The translations under genes were made by a program, and so were the position numbers. From Streptomyces sp. SS1-1 (lineage in GTDB: Bacteria; Actinomycetota; Actinomycetes; Streptomycetales; Streptomycetaceae): 64,000 bases of DNA. The stretch spans positions 3,946,501 to 4,010,500 of the forward strand of contig NZ_WBXN01000004.1 in NCBI RefSeq assembly GCF_008973465.1, given 5' to 3'. How positions within the stretch are numbered: position 1 is the first letter of the stretch; each line of letters opens with the position of its first letter. The notes under the pieces are model-generated. The model saw nothing but the letters and a program-made list of their open reading frames with translations. It ran no database searches and was not told the origin of the DNA. Below are positions 1 through 9,677 of the stretch, one piece after another.

Positions 1-1338
<1,338 letters not shown>

Positions 1339-1423
1339 GACATCTCCCTTTCCCAGGGTGTCCGTTGTGTCCCAGGCCACAGCTCATCAGACCCGAGGGC
1401 CCGCTGACAAGGGTCGACGGATA

Positions 1424-1439
1424 ATTGGTTTAGACCTGT
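1424..1439. promoter_or_regulatory. DasR (dre)-like operator upstream of acs
   Basis: The 16-mer ATTGGTTTAGACCTGT agrees with the remembered dre consensus A(G/C)TGGTCTAGACCA(G/C)T at 13 positions, including most of the TGGT-N4-ACC core. It lies in a comparatively AT-rich patch about 90 bp upstream of the acs start, where an operator would be expected. DasR is the GntR-family N-acetylglucosamine regulator of Streptomyces; acetate is released when GlcNAc-6-P is deacetylated, so a link to acs is sensible. This is a motif match only. Confidence 0.4.
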
Positions 1440-1663
1440 CTGCGGCCGGGTGCACACCTGCTGTCGGCGCCGGTCATCCGTTCCCACGGACGCCGTACGC
1501 ACGCGGTTCAGGCATGTAATCCCTTTCACACTCCGACGCCGGGGCCTGCGGGGACTCCCGTACGAGTCGCCCGGATGGCCCCGGCCGGGGGCCGCGGTGC
1601 GTTGCGGCGACCGGTGGGAGCGGGATGCCGCCCGTCCTGCGATGCGCGGGCCCCCTGGGTGTC

Positions 1664-1694
1664 GCGCGGCCCCGTGCTCGGGGCGGGGCCGCGC
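1664..1694 (-). terminator. GC-rich hairpin downstream of the SulP-carbonic anhydrase gene
   Basis: An 11-bp perfect stem (GCGCGGCCCCG with CGGGGCCGCGC) and a 9-nt loop begin 14 bp past the stop codon on the minus strand. There is no clear U-tract, as is usual in Streptomyces. The rest of 1339-1707 holds the acs promoter area and no further gene that I can support. Confidence 0.55.
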
Positions 1695-1707
1695 GGCTTC
1701 GGCCGGG

Positions 1708-4344
1708 TCAGGCCGACAGGTCGGCGACCCCGACGTGGTCGAACACCTCGTCCTCCCCGCCCTCGGCCAGCAGGTACGCCTGGGCCTCGCCGACGTGGAA
1801 GTACATCCCGTGCAGCTCCAGCTCTCCGGCCCGCAGGGCCCGGCTCACCGAGTCATGGGCGCGCAGATGCTCCAGCTGCTGGATCACATTGGTCAGGCAG
1901 AGCTGCTCGACCGCGTCGGCCGCCGCTCGCCCGGCGAGTCTGGCCGTGGGCCGGCTGCCGTCGGCCATCCGGGCGACGCTCGGTCCGCCGTGCCGCAGCC
2001 ATCTGCGGAGCGGGGTCTCCACGCCGTCTTGGCCGGTGGCCTGGGCGGTGTTCCGGGCGGTGTCCTCGTCGGAGGCGAGCAGGGCCTGCATGGCCCCGCA
2101 CCCGGAGTGTCCGCACACCGTGATGGACCGCACCCGCAGCACGTCCACCGCGTACTCGATCGCGGCGGCCACCGAGTCGTCCCCGCTCTCCTCGCCGGGC
2201 GGCGGGACGAGATTGCCGACGTTGCGGACGACGAAAAGGTCCCCGGGGCCGCTGCTGGTGATCATCGAGGTGACCAGCCGGGAGTCCGCGCAGGTGAGGA
2301 ACAGCTGCGAGGGCTGCTGCCCCTCCCGTGCCAGCCGCGCCAGCTCGCCCCGCACGAGCGGCGCGGTGTTGCGCTGGAACGCGCTGATGCCTCGGGCCAG
2401 TTGGTGGGCGGTGACGGTGCCGGTGCCGGCGGGCGCGGCGGTGCGGGTGGCTGTGGGTGTGCTGGTGGTGCCGGTCGTCGCGGGCCCTTCGGCGGCTGGG
2501 CTGCCGGAGGCGACCGGAGTCGTCGGGCCCGTGAGCGTCCCCGCTGCGGTGGCGAGTGCGGTGAGTCCGTCGGTCAGGGTGGAGGGCTGGGTGGGGGACT
2601 GGGTGGAGGGCTCGGTGTCCTCGGGTGCGGGTCCGTCGCCCGTGGTGCCGGGGCCGGTCGGGCCGTCGGAGGTGCCCGTCTCCGGGATGGCGCACTGGTG
2701 GTTGCGCCACGGCGTCCACGGGTGGCAGCGGCAGCCGGACGTGTCGGAGGTGCCCGGACCGCCGTCCAGGTGGAGGCCGGCCGCTCCCGTCGGTTCGCCG
2801 ATCCGGACGCCGGTGCGGCGGCCGACCAGTTCGACGGTGCCTCCGTGTGCCGCCTGGGTGCTCTGCCAGTCCTGGAGGGACTCGTACGCCGCGTGGTCCA
2901 TGAAGGAGCCGTCCAACTCCACGACGGCGTGGGCGCCTTGCGGGACCTGGTGCAGGGTGCGGCTGAGCCGGGGCACCGCGAGGAACGTCAACTGACCTCG
3001 GACACGGACGCGATGGACTCCTTCCTGCGCGTGGTGGGTGATCCGGGTGCGGGTGAGGCGGTGCAGGGCGACGCCGACCGCCATGGCGATCCCCAGCGTC
3101 ACGCCCTGGAGGACGCCGAGGAAGACCACGCCGAGGGTGGTGACGGCGTAGACGAGCACTTCGCGGTGGCGGGTCACCGTGCGGATGTGGTGCAGGGACA
3201 CCATCTGGATGCCGACGGCCATCACCAGGGCGGCGAGCGAGGCGAGCGGGATGAGCTCGAGCACCGGGACCATCAGCAGCGCGGCGATCACTACGAGAAC
3301 GCCGTGCAGCATCGTGGAGTTCCGGCTGACGGCACCCGCGTTCACATTCGCCGTGCTGCGGACCGCCACTCCGGCGATGGGGAGGCCGCCGAGGGCACCG
3401 GAGACGACGTTGGCGGCGCCCTGGCCGAGCAGTTCGCGGTCGAGGTCGGCGCGGCCGACGCGGGCGGACAACTCGGGCCGGGCGGCGACCAGCTTGTCCA
3501 CGGCGACCGCGCCGAGCAGCGACTGCACGCTGCACACCAGCGTGATCGTGAGCACGGCGGCGATCAGGCCGAGCACGGGGCCTTCGGGGAGGCCGGCCAG
3601 GGCGTGGCTGCTCCAGGACGGCAGGTCCACCTTGGGCAGGCTGAACCCGAGGAGTGCCGCGCAGCCGGTGGCCCCGGTGACGGCGACCAGGGGCGCGGGT
3701 ACGGTCCGCAGGAGGTGTCCGGCCCGGCCGGGGAGGCGGGGCCAGGCCAGGAGCAGCGTGAGGGTCAGGGCGCTCACCGCGAGGGCGGCGGTCTGTACCT
3801 GGGCGAGTTGGGCCGGCAGGTCCCGCAGGTTGAGCAGGACCGAGCTGTGCGGGGTGCCGCCGAGGACGATGTGCAGCTGGGCCACGGCGATGGTGACGCC
3901 GATGCCGGCGAGCATGCCGTGCACGATGGCCGGGCTGACGGCGAGGGCGGTGCGCGCCACGCGCAGGAGGCCGAGGCCGAGCTGGGCGAGTCCGGCGAGG
4001 ACGGTGATGGCGCAGGTCGTACGCCATCCGTAGCGCTGGATCAGCTCGGCGGTCACGACGGTGAGTCCGGCGGCGGGGCCGCTGACCTGGAGGGGGGCGC
4101 CGCCGAGCCGTCCGACGACGACTCCGCCGACGGCGGCGGCCACGAGGCCGGCCTGCAGGGGGGCGCCGGTGGCGAGGGCGATGCCCAGGGAGAGGGGGAG
4201 GGCGATCAGGAAGACCGCGATGGACGCCGATACGTCGGCGCCGGCGAGGCGGGGGCCGCGGGGCCGGGCCGGCGGGCTGTGGGGCTCGTGGCTGTGCTCC
4301 TTGGGGTTGGCGTCGTCGTGGCGTGTGGGGGTGCAGGCTGACAT
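1708..4344 (-). CDS. SulP-family anion transporter fused to beta-carbonic anhydrase
   Basis: Predicted inner-membrane protein of 878 residues joining a transporter to an enzyme. Residues about 25-430 form a SulP (SLC26-like) membrane domain with many hydrophobic segments (ADVSASIAVFLIALPLSLGIA near the start). A short STAS-like segment follows (VVELDGSFMDHAAYESLQDW), then a Thr/Pro/Ala-rich linker. The C-terminal 220 residues are a beta-class carbonic anhydrase with CADSR near 683 and HSGCGA near 745, so the zinc Cys, His, Cys ligands and the Asp/Arg dyad are all present. The likely role is bicarbonate uptake or interconversion next to the membrane; sulfate is the alternative substrate. ATG was chosen because GGAGGAGACGGGAAC precedes it and the membrane domain starts soon after. 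Confidence 0.9.
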   Translation of the reverse strand: MSACTPTRHDDANPKEHSHEPHSPPARPRGPRLAGADVSASIAVFLIALPLSLGIALATGAPLQAGLVAAAVGGVVVGRLGGAPLQVSGPAAGLTVVTAELIQRYGWRTTCAITVLAGLAQLGLGLLRVARTALAVSPAIVHGMLAGIGVTIAVAQLHIVLGGTPHSSVLLNLRDLPAQLAQVQTAALAVSALTLTLLLAWPRLPGRAGHLLRTVPAPLVAVTGATGCAALLGFSLPKVDLPSWSSHALAGLPEGPVLGLIAAVLTITLVCSVQSLLGAVAVDKLVAARPELSARVGRADLDRELLGQGAANVVSGALGGLPIAGVAVRSTANVNAGAVSRNSTMLHGVLVVIAALLMVPVLELIPLASLAALVMAVGIQMVSLHHIRTVTRHREVLVYAVTTLGVVFLGVLQGVTLGIAMAVGVALHRLTRTRITHHAQEGVHRVRVRGQLTFLAVPRLSRTLHQVPQGAHAVVELDGSFMDHAAYESLQDWQSTQAAHGGTVELVGRRTGVRIGEPTGAAGLHLDGGPGTSDTSGCRCHPWTPWRNHQCAIPETGTSDGPTGPGTTGDGPAPEDTEPSTQSPTQPSTLTDGLTALATAAGTLTGPTTPVASGSPAAEGPATTGTTSTPTATRTAAPAGTGTVTAHQLARGISAFQRNTAPLVRGELARLAREGQQPSQLFLTCADSRLVTSMITSSGPGDLFVVRNVGNLVPPPGEESGDDSVAAAIEYAVDVLRVRSITVCGHSGCGAMQALLASDEDTARNTAQATGQDGVETPLRRWLRHGGPSVARMADGSRPTARLAGRAAADAVEQLCLTNVIQQLEHLRAHDSVSRALRAGELELHGMYFHVGEAQAYLLAEGGEDEVFDHVGVADLSA

Positions 4345-4636
4345 GTTCCCGTCTCCTCCGGGGCAGCGCGGTCGCGGATCGTCGGGGCTCCTGGCGGTGC
4401 GCCAGGGGTCTGTCGCGGCCGTGTGGTCACGGCGTACAGCGGCGGGTGGTGACAGTCGGTAAACGGATCGTAATGGAGAGTAAAGACCGGGAATAGAGTG
4501 TCCGAGCAAATGGACTAATAAATCCCTCTGGAGGGTGAAGTGGCGGATTAGTCGGCTTGTCGTATTAATTCCACCTTCGACCCGTGCGATCTTGGCGGCG
4601 CCGCCGGACCCGAGAGAAGGAAGAAGGTGGACGGAC

Positions 4637-6001
4637 ATGGCCGCCACCCGCAGGACCGCTCCTCACCGCGCTACCGCCGTATCCGCCAGGTCGGCCACAC
4701 CCCGCAGACGCACCCCACCGCACCGCTCCGCCGGACATCGCAGGATCGCCGCGGGCACCGCGATCGCCGCCGTCTGCGCGGCGTCGCTCGCGGGATGCGC
4801 GATCGGCTCCGACCCGGACGGGCAGGCCGCGCCCGGGCCGCAGAAGCAGAAGCCGGTGGCCCCCGCGCCGAAGAGCGCGATCCGCCTGATCGGCGACGGC
4901 TCCACGGCGTACACCGGCGCCCAGCCTCATCTGCCGCGGCCGGAACGCCTGAAGCCGGGCCAGAAGCCGCCCCAGTTCGTGGTGTTCTCCTGGGACGGTG
5001 CCGGTGAGGACAGCCAGAAGCTGTTCTCCCACTTCCGCAAGGTCGCCAAGGCCAACAACGCGACCATGACGTACTTCCTCAGCGGTGTGTACATGCTGCC
5101 GGAGGACAAGCGCGACCTCTACCGGCCGCCGCAGCACTCACCGGGCCGCTCGGACATCGGCTTCAACGACCAGGCGGGGATCACCGACACCGTGCGGCAG
5201 CTGCGCCTCGCCTGGCTGGAGGGCAACGAGATCGGCACCCACTTCAACGGGCACTTCTGCGGCAAGGGCGGCGGCGTCGGCGAGTGGTCCGTGAAGGAGT
5301 GGAAGGAGGAGATCAGCCAGGCCAAGAGGTTCGTGAAGTCCTGGAAGACCAACACCGGGATGGCACAGGCGGACCCTCTGCCCTTCGACTACGACAAGGA
5401 ACTCATCGGCGCCCGCACGCCCTGCCTGGAAGGCCGCTCCAACTTCGTGAAGGCCGCCCGGGAGATGGGCTTCCGCTACGACTCCAGCGGCGTCAACAAC
5501 CAGCTCTGGCCCACGAAGAAGGACGGTATGTGGGACCTGTCGATGCAGCTGGTGCCGTTCCCGGGGCACTCCTACGAACAGCTCACCATGGACTACAACT
5601 TCATGGTCAACCAGTCCGGGACCAAGACCCAGGGTGACCCCGCCAAGCACGAGTTCTGGGGCGACCAGATGCGGGACGGGCTGCTCATGGGCTTCCAGCG
5701 GGCGTACCACGGCAACCGCGCCCCCCTGATCATCGGCAACCACTTCGAGTCCTGGAACGGCGGCACCTACATGCGTGCCGTCGAGGAGGTCGTCGAAGCC
5801 GTCTGCAACAAGCCCGATGTGCGCTGCGTGTCCTTCCGCCAGCTCGCCGACTGGCTCGACGCCCAGGACCCCGCGACCCTGCGCAAACTGCGCACGCTGA
5901 CCGTCGGCGAGGCTCCGAAGCAGGGCTGGGCGTCCTTCCTGTCGGGCAGCGGGGCCCCGGCCCCGAAGGGAGTGCCGGGAGCGCCGCCGGCCGGACGGTA
6001 G
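4637..6001 (+). CDS. Polysaccharide deacetylase-like (NodB-fold) lipoprotein
   Basis: Predicted exported lipoprotein of 454 residues. The N-terminus is Arg/Pro-rich, then hydrophobic, and ends in the lipobox LAGC (AASLAGCAIGS) near residue 54. The mature part resembles carbohydrate esterase family 4 / NodB proteins: FVVFSWDGAGED sits where the TFDDG motif is expected, and IGTHFNGHFCG contains the HxxxH metal pair. Later conserved blocks include GARTPCLEGRSNF and IIGNHFESW. The first motif deviates from TFDDG, so activity is uncertain; a wall-polysaccharide role is inference. ATG at 4637 has GAAGGTGGACGGAC before it. The gene is divergent from the SulP fusion over a 292-bp spacer in which I see no clear operator. 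Confidence 0.75.
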   Translation: MAATRRTAPHRATAVSARSATPRRRTPPHRSAGHRRIAAGTAIAAVCAASLAGCAIGSDPDGQAAPGPQKQKPVAPAPKSAIRLIGDGSTAYTGAQPHLPRPERLKPGQKPPQFVVFSWDGAGEDSQKLFSHFRKVAKANNATMTYFLSGVYMLPEDKRDLYRPPQHSPGRSDIGFNDQAGITDTVRQLRLAWLEGNEIGTHFNGHFCGKGGGVGEWSVKEWKEEISQAKRFVKSWKTNTGMAQADPLPFDYDKELIGARTPCLEGRSNFVKAAREMGFRYDSSGVNNQLWPTKKDGMWDLSMQLVPFPGHSYEQLTMDYNFMVNQSGTKTQGDPAKHEFWGDQMRDGLLMGFQRAYHGNRAPLIIGNHFESWNGGTYMRAVEEVVEAVCNKPDVRCVSFRQLADWLDAQDPATLRKLRTLTVGEAPKQGWASFLSGSGAPAPKGVPGAPPAGR

Positions 6002-6080
6002 GACTCCGGCCGCCCACCCCGGCGGCGGGGCGGGACCGGACGGGCGGGCCGGTGCGTCAGGCCGGTGGGGCGGGCCGTGG

Positions 6081-7091
6081 TCAGACGGTGGGGGACAGCG
6101 AGGAGTCCGCCTCGGAGAGCGCGCCGAGGTGCTCGCCGAGGACGAACCCGGGGTCGATCTGCGCGGCCAGATCGGCCCCGGTGCGCTCGTTCCCCCAGGA
6201 CTGGGCGTTCTTCAGATGGAAGTGCACCATCTGACGGGTGTAGCGCTCCCAGTCCCGCAGCTCGTACGTCGCGTCGGCGGCCGTCCGCAGACGGCGCAGC
6301 GCCGTGTGGTTGGCGTCCTCCAGGAGCTCGAACCGCGGCGGACGGCCCTTCTCCATGGCCCGGACCCAGTCCGAGTGCCCGACGGTCACCAGCAGGTCGT
6401 CCCCGACCTCGGCGCGCAGGAAGTCCAGGTCGTCCTGCCCCTGGACCTTGTTCCCGACGACCTTGAGGGCGACTCCGTAGTCGCGCGCGTAGTCCCGGTA
6501 CTGGCGGTAGACGGAGACCCCCTTCCGGGTCGGCTCGGCGACGAGGAACGTGATGTCGAAGCGGGTGAACATCCCGGAGGCGAAGGAGTCGGAGCCCGCC
6601 GTCATGTCGACCACGACGTACTCGTCCTGGCCGTCCACGAGGTGGTTCAGGAACAGCTCCACCGCTCCGGTCTTGGAGTGGTAGCAGGCGACTCCGAGGT
6701 CGGAGTCGGTGAAGGGGCCGGTGACCATCAAACGGACGGCGCCGCCGTCGAGTTCCACCGGCCGGGCGCAGGCGTCGTACACCGGGTTCGGCTCGCGTAC
6801 CCGCAGCAGCCGCGACCCCTCGCCCGGTGGCGTCGTCTTGATCATCGTCGCGGCGGACGCGATGCGCGGGTTGTGGCCGCGCAGGTAGTCCTTGATCAGC
6901 GGCAGCCGCTCGCCCATGGCGGGGACCGCCGCGGCTTCCCTCTCGTCGAGACCGAGCGCGGCTCCGAGGTGCTGGTTGATGTCGGCGTCGATGGCGACGA
7001 CCGGCGCTCCGGCCGCCGCCAGATGGCGGATGAACAGGGAGGACAGCGTCGTCTTTCCGCTGCCGCCCTTCCCGACGAAAGCAATTTTCAT
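6081..7091 (-). CDS. CooC/MinD-type P-loop ATPase
   Basis: Cytosolic SIMIBI-class ATPase of 336 residues. The N-terminus MKIAFVGKGGSGKTT is a complete deviant Walker A with both lysines. DADINQHLG follows in the switch I position and VVVDMTAGSDSF in the Walker B position. CooC-type proteins insert metals into enzymes and MinD/ParA relatives position proteins; nothing here decides the client. ATG 7091 is chosen because the P-loop follows at once, although the Shine-Dalgarno is weak (GGTGAAC). It is divergent from the Fic-like gene across 145 bp, an arrangement I recall as conserved in streptomycetes. Confidence 0.8.
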   Translation of the reverse strand: MKIAFVGKGGSGKTTLSSLFIRHLAAAGAPVVAIDADINQHLGAALGLDEREAAAVPAMGERLPLIKDYLRGHNPRIASAATMIKTTPPGEGSRLLRVREPNPVYDACARPVELDGGAVRLMVTGPFTDSDLGVACYHSKTGAVELFLNHLVDGQDEYVVVDMTAGSDSFASGMFTRFDITFLVAEPTRKGVSVYRQYRDYARDYGVALKVVGNKVQGQDDLDFLRAEVGDDLLVTVGHSDWVRAMEKGRPPRFELLEDANHTALRRLRTAADATYELRDWERYTRQMVHFHLKNAQSWGNERTGADLAAQIDPGFVLGEHLGALSEADSSLSPTV

Positions 7092-7226
7092 GTTCACCAA
7101 GAGTAGTGGGACGGTAGCTGTACGTGGCATGTGGGGCGGAAAGGCCACCCGATCGAGGGGTGGAGGCCGTCGTCTCGCGCGCGGGAGTCCGGACGGGGTG
7201 GCGGCCGGAGCGGGGGCGGCGCGTAA

Positions 7227-7248
7227 TGTCGTACTCATGAGTACGACA
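7227..7248. promoter_or_regulatory. 22-bp perfect palindrome over the start of the Fic-like gene, with leaderless -10
   Basis: The arms TGTCGTACTCA and TGAGTACGACA form an uninterrupted 22-bp palindrome centred on the ATG at 7237. The hexamer TAATGT (7224-7229) fits the TANNNT -10 consensus and ends 7 nt before the ATG, so transcription should begin at the start codon inside the palindrome. A protein bound here would block initiation, and the RNA 5' end could be self-complementary. No good -35 is visible. Confidence 0.55.
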
Positions 7249-8061
7249 GGCGCGTCCGCCGATCCGCTCGCGGCCCTCGGGTCGCTCCCCGGTGTGCCCG
7301 AGGCCGTGGAATCGGTGCGCAAGGCAGTCGACCGGGTGTACGGGCACCGGATCATGCGGCGCCGCAGCAACGAGATCACGTCCGAGGCGGCCCTGCGCGG
7401 CGCCCGAGGCTCCGCGGCGTTGTCCGGGGCGGACTGGGCGCTCGAGGAGGTGCGCCGGCGGACCGACTTCAGCGGTGACGACGAGGCGCGCGTGATGGGC
7501 GCGGCCCTGCGGCTCACCGCCGAGGCCGGTCAACTGCTGTCCATCTGGCGTCAGTCGCCGCTGCGGGTGCTGGCCCGGCTGCACCTGGTGGCCGCGGCGG
7601 AGGGCGACCAGCGGGTCGGACGGCCGCGGCAGGAGGGCGAGGCGGTCGACGAACCGCTGATCGAGCTGCCGCTGCCGAGCGCCGCGGAGGCGCACGGCCG
7701 GCTGGAGGGCCTGTCCGAGCTGATCATCGCGGGCGGATCGGCGCCCGCGCTGGTGACAGCGGCCGTCGTGCACGGGGAGCTGCTGGCGCTGCGCCCCTTC
7801 ACCTCCCACAACGGCCTGGTGGCGCGTACGGCCGAACGGGTCGTCCTGGTCGGCAGCGGGCTCGACCCGAAGTCGGTGTGCGCGGCCGAGGTGGGGCATG
7901 CCGAGCTGGGCCGTGCGGCCTATCTGGCGGCGCTCGACGGCTATGTCTCCGGCACGCCCGAGGGTATGGCGGCCTGGATCGCCCACTGCGGTAAGGCGGT
8001 CGAGCTGGGTGCCCGCGAGTCGACGGCGGTCTGCGAGGCGCTCCAGCGCGGAGCCGCGTGA
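7237..8061 (+). CDS. Fic/Fido-like protein with degenerate active motif
   Basis: Predicted cytosolic protein of 274 residues, probably leaderless (TAATGT-7 nt-ATG, no Shine-Dalgarno). The C-terminal half contains VVHGELLALRPFTSHNGLVARTAERV, which aligns with the Fic signature HPFxxGNGRxxR. The catalytic histidine is replaced, and GNGR reads HNGL. Fic enzymes transfer AMP or other nucleotides to target hydroxyls; loss of these residues suggests a binding or regulatory protein rather than an active transferase. The N-terminal half (PLAALGSLPGVPEAVESVRKAVDRVYGHR) is helical and charged without a recognised domain. Streptomyces homologues are often labelled oxidoreductase, which I see no support for. 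A terminator-like hairpin and a structured non-coding region follow. Confidence 0.6.
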   Translation: MSTTGASADPLAALGSLPGVPEAVESVRKAVDRVYGHRIMRRRSNEITSEAALRGARGSAALSGADWALEEVRRRTDFSGDDEARVMGAALRLTAEAGQLLSIWRQSPLRVLARLHLVAAAEGDQRVGRPRQEGEAVDEPLIELPLPSAAEAHGRLEGLSELIIAGGSAPALVTAAVVHGELLALRPFTSHNGLVARTAERVVLVGSGLDPKSVCAAEVGHAELGRAAYLAALDGYVSGTPEGMAAWIAHCGKAVELGARESTAVCEALQRGAA

Positions 8062-8134
8062 GCGGCTTTCCGCCGTGTGGCGCGACGCGAATTCCACGGA
8101 CAGTGTGAGCCGCGGCGAACCCGGACAAAGAAAT

Positions 8135-8162
8135 GCGGCGGTACGAGGATTCGTACCGCCGC
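8135..8162. terminator. Strong 12-bp hairpin after the Fic-like gene
   Basis: GCGGCGGTACGA pairs perfectly with TCGTACCGCCGC around a GGAT loop, 73 bp after the stop codon. It reads equally well on both strands, so it could end the Fic-like transcript or an RNA made from the other side. Confidence 0.6.
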
Positions 8163-8400
8163 TGGCATGTCCATCGGGTTACCAAGCGTCCTCGATATGT
8201 TGCCCATCAGGTCGGGAACTTTGCCCGTCACCTGGTGCGGCTGGCCCGTAATCGACGGGTCGACGTCGCGTGGGTGCCCAATGTCCATGCTCGGTCCGTG
8301 GGGCCAATCTGCGTAGCTCAGGTGATCCTCTCGGATGTCCTTGGTCTCGCGGGCCGTTGAGTCCTTTGTACTCCAGACCGCAACCAAGCGGAAGACCTCG
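8163..8400. ncRNA. Structured non-coding region, probable 6S RNA gene
   Basis: A 424-bp gap between convergent genes contains no convincing ORF and is less GC-biased than its neighbours. It can fold into long imperfect helices. GCATG (8165) pairs with CATGC (8286), GCGTCCTCGA (8185) with TCGACGTCGC (8260) with mismatches, and CATCAGGT with ACCTGGTG around a small hairpin, giving a rod with internal loops. A second rod at 8339-8388 pairs CTTGGT with ACCAAG, then CGCGG with CCGC, then GAGT with ACTC. In S. coelicolor a 6S-like RNA has been reported between the orthologues of these two flanking genes (from memory). Strand and ends cannot be fixed here. Confidence 0.5.
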
Positions 8401-8485
8401 CTGCAGTTCTTTACTTTTGCTCTCAAATATGGGCCAAACGGGCATCGATATCCGCACGGGACGGGAGAGGCGGCGGGAGCGCGCC

Positions 8486-9320
8486 TCAGGCGAGCGCCGT
8501 GCGGCGCCGGCTCGCGTACCAGACGAGGCCGGCGGTGGCCGCGGCCGCGCCTATGGCGGCCGCCGCGACGAGGGCGGGCCGCGGCGGTACCGAGAAGGCG
8601 GGGAAGCGCTGCTTGAGCCGGACCGGCCGGTGGAAGTCCAGAATCGGCCACCCGCGCGCGAGCGCTTCGCGGCGCAGCGCGCGGTCCGGGTTCACGGCGT
8701 GCGGATGCCCGACGGTCTGCAGCATCGGCAGGTCGGTGGCCGAGTCGCTGTAGGCGTAGCAGCGGGCGAGGTCGTAGCCCTCGGACGCGGCCAGCTCCCG
8801 GATCGCCTCGGCCTTGGTCGGGCCGTACGCGTAGTACTCCACCTCTCCGGTGAAGCAGCCGTCGTCGCCGACGACCATCCGGGTGGCCACCACGCGGTCG
8901 GCGCCGAGCAGCTCACCGATGGGCTCGACGACCTCGGCGCCGGACGTCGACACGATCACGACGTCGCGGCCGGCCGTGTGGTGCTCCTCGATGAGGGACG
9001 CTGCCTCGTCGTAGATGATCGGGTCGATGAGGTCGTGCAGCGTCTCCGCGACGATCTCTTTGACCTGCTGGACGTTCCAGCCGCGGACCATCGCCGAGAG
9101 GTACTCGCGGGTCCGCTCCATCTGGTCGTGGTCCATACCGCCCACGCGGAAGACGAACTGCGCATAGGCGGTCCGCAAGGCGGCCCGGCGGTTGATCAGG
9201 CCGCCTTGGTAGAAGGACTTGCTGAAGGTGAGCGTGCTCGACTTCGCAATGACCGTCTTGTCCAGGTCAAAGAAGGCGGCTGTGCGGGGCAAGGAGTGGT
9301 TTTCCACGCCCCTGAGCATA
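8486..9320 (-). CDS. HAD-superfamily subfamily IB phosphatase with C-terminal membrane anchor
   Basis: A 277-residue phosphatase of the SerB-like HAD-IB group. Motif I is AAFFDLDKTVIAKSS near residue 15 (nucleophile Asp), motif II VVIVSTSG, the basic motif GPTKAEAI, and motif III CYAYSDSATDLPML. The C-terminus has a hydrophobic segment (PALVAAAAIGAAAATAGLVWYAS) followed by Arg residues, so it is probably membrane-tethered. The substrate is unknown; serine or lipid phosphates are typical for the family. Homologues next to ssd have been annotated as morphological-differentiation associated. ATG 9320 places motif I at the usual distance; no strong Shine-Dalgarno is seen, and a GTG 12 bp inside is an alternative. 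Confidence 0.85.
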
Positions 9321-9351
9321 GGCGCAGCCCATTCGGCGTAAGGTGGGCGCG

Positions 9352-9417
9352 TGGGTTTGCTTGAGAAGGCTCTCGGGTACACCATGGAAGTCACGGATCG
9401 TTCGCGACCGTGCTAAC
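9352..9417 (+). CDS. Possible leaderless 21-codon ORF ahead of the tad locus
   Basis: A GTG at 9352 follows TAAGGT (9340-9345) by 6 nt, the spacing seen at other leaderless starts in this window. The frame runs 21 codons to TAA, reading MGLLEKALGYTMEVTDRSRPC. Two strong hairpins follow within 75 bp. It may be a leader peptide, a small protein, or chance. It has no recognisable homologue to me. Confidence 0.3.
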
Positions 9418-9422
9418 CCGGT

Positions 9423-9490
9423 CCGACTCCTCCCCCCCCCCGAGTCGGCCGTGGAGACGACCCCCGCTCTCCCCCCCGGCGGGGGTCGTC
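9423..9490 (+). terminator. Tandem hairpins after the short leaderless ORF
   Basis: First hairpin: CCGACTC (9423-9429) with GAGTCGG (9442-9448) around a C-rich loop. Second: GACGACCCCCGC (9456-9467) with GCGGGGGTCGTC (9479-9490), a 12-bp perfect stem with an 11-nt loop. Both lie between the HAD and tad promoters and could terminate or attenuate rightward transcription. The remainder of 9491-9893 holds a DnaA-box match, a GGTGAG/CTCACC inverted repeat near 9635 and two GGCCGGTTCC direct repeats (9763 and 9791), but no gene. Confidence 0.5.
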
Positions 9491-9677
9491 GCATGTCCGG
9501 GGCCATTTTTCCCTTATGGCCACGGCCGCGAGGCCGGAGCCCGGCGGCTGCTGCCGCCCTTTCGGCATGCTTCCGATCCGTGACACTCCGTAATCGTGGC
9601 GCCGCTGTGGGGAGATCGTCCAGAGGTGAGTGCAAGGCTCACCGGTTTGGGTGACGGTCATATTCACAACTACCGAG

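Noticed and set aside
1450..4341. Very long open frame (about 960 codons) antisense to the SulP-carbonic anhydrase gene
   Set aside because: It has low-complexity Gly/Arg/Ala/Glu composition, no domain, no ribosome site, and lies wholly opposite a gene with clear motifs; an artefact of high GC.
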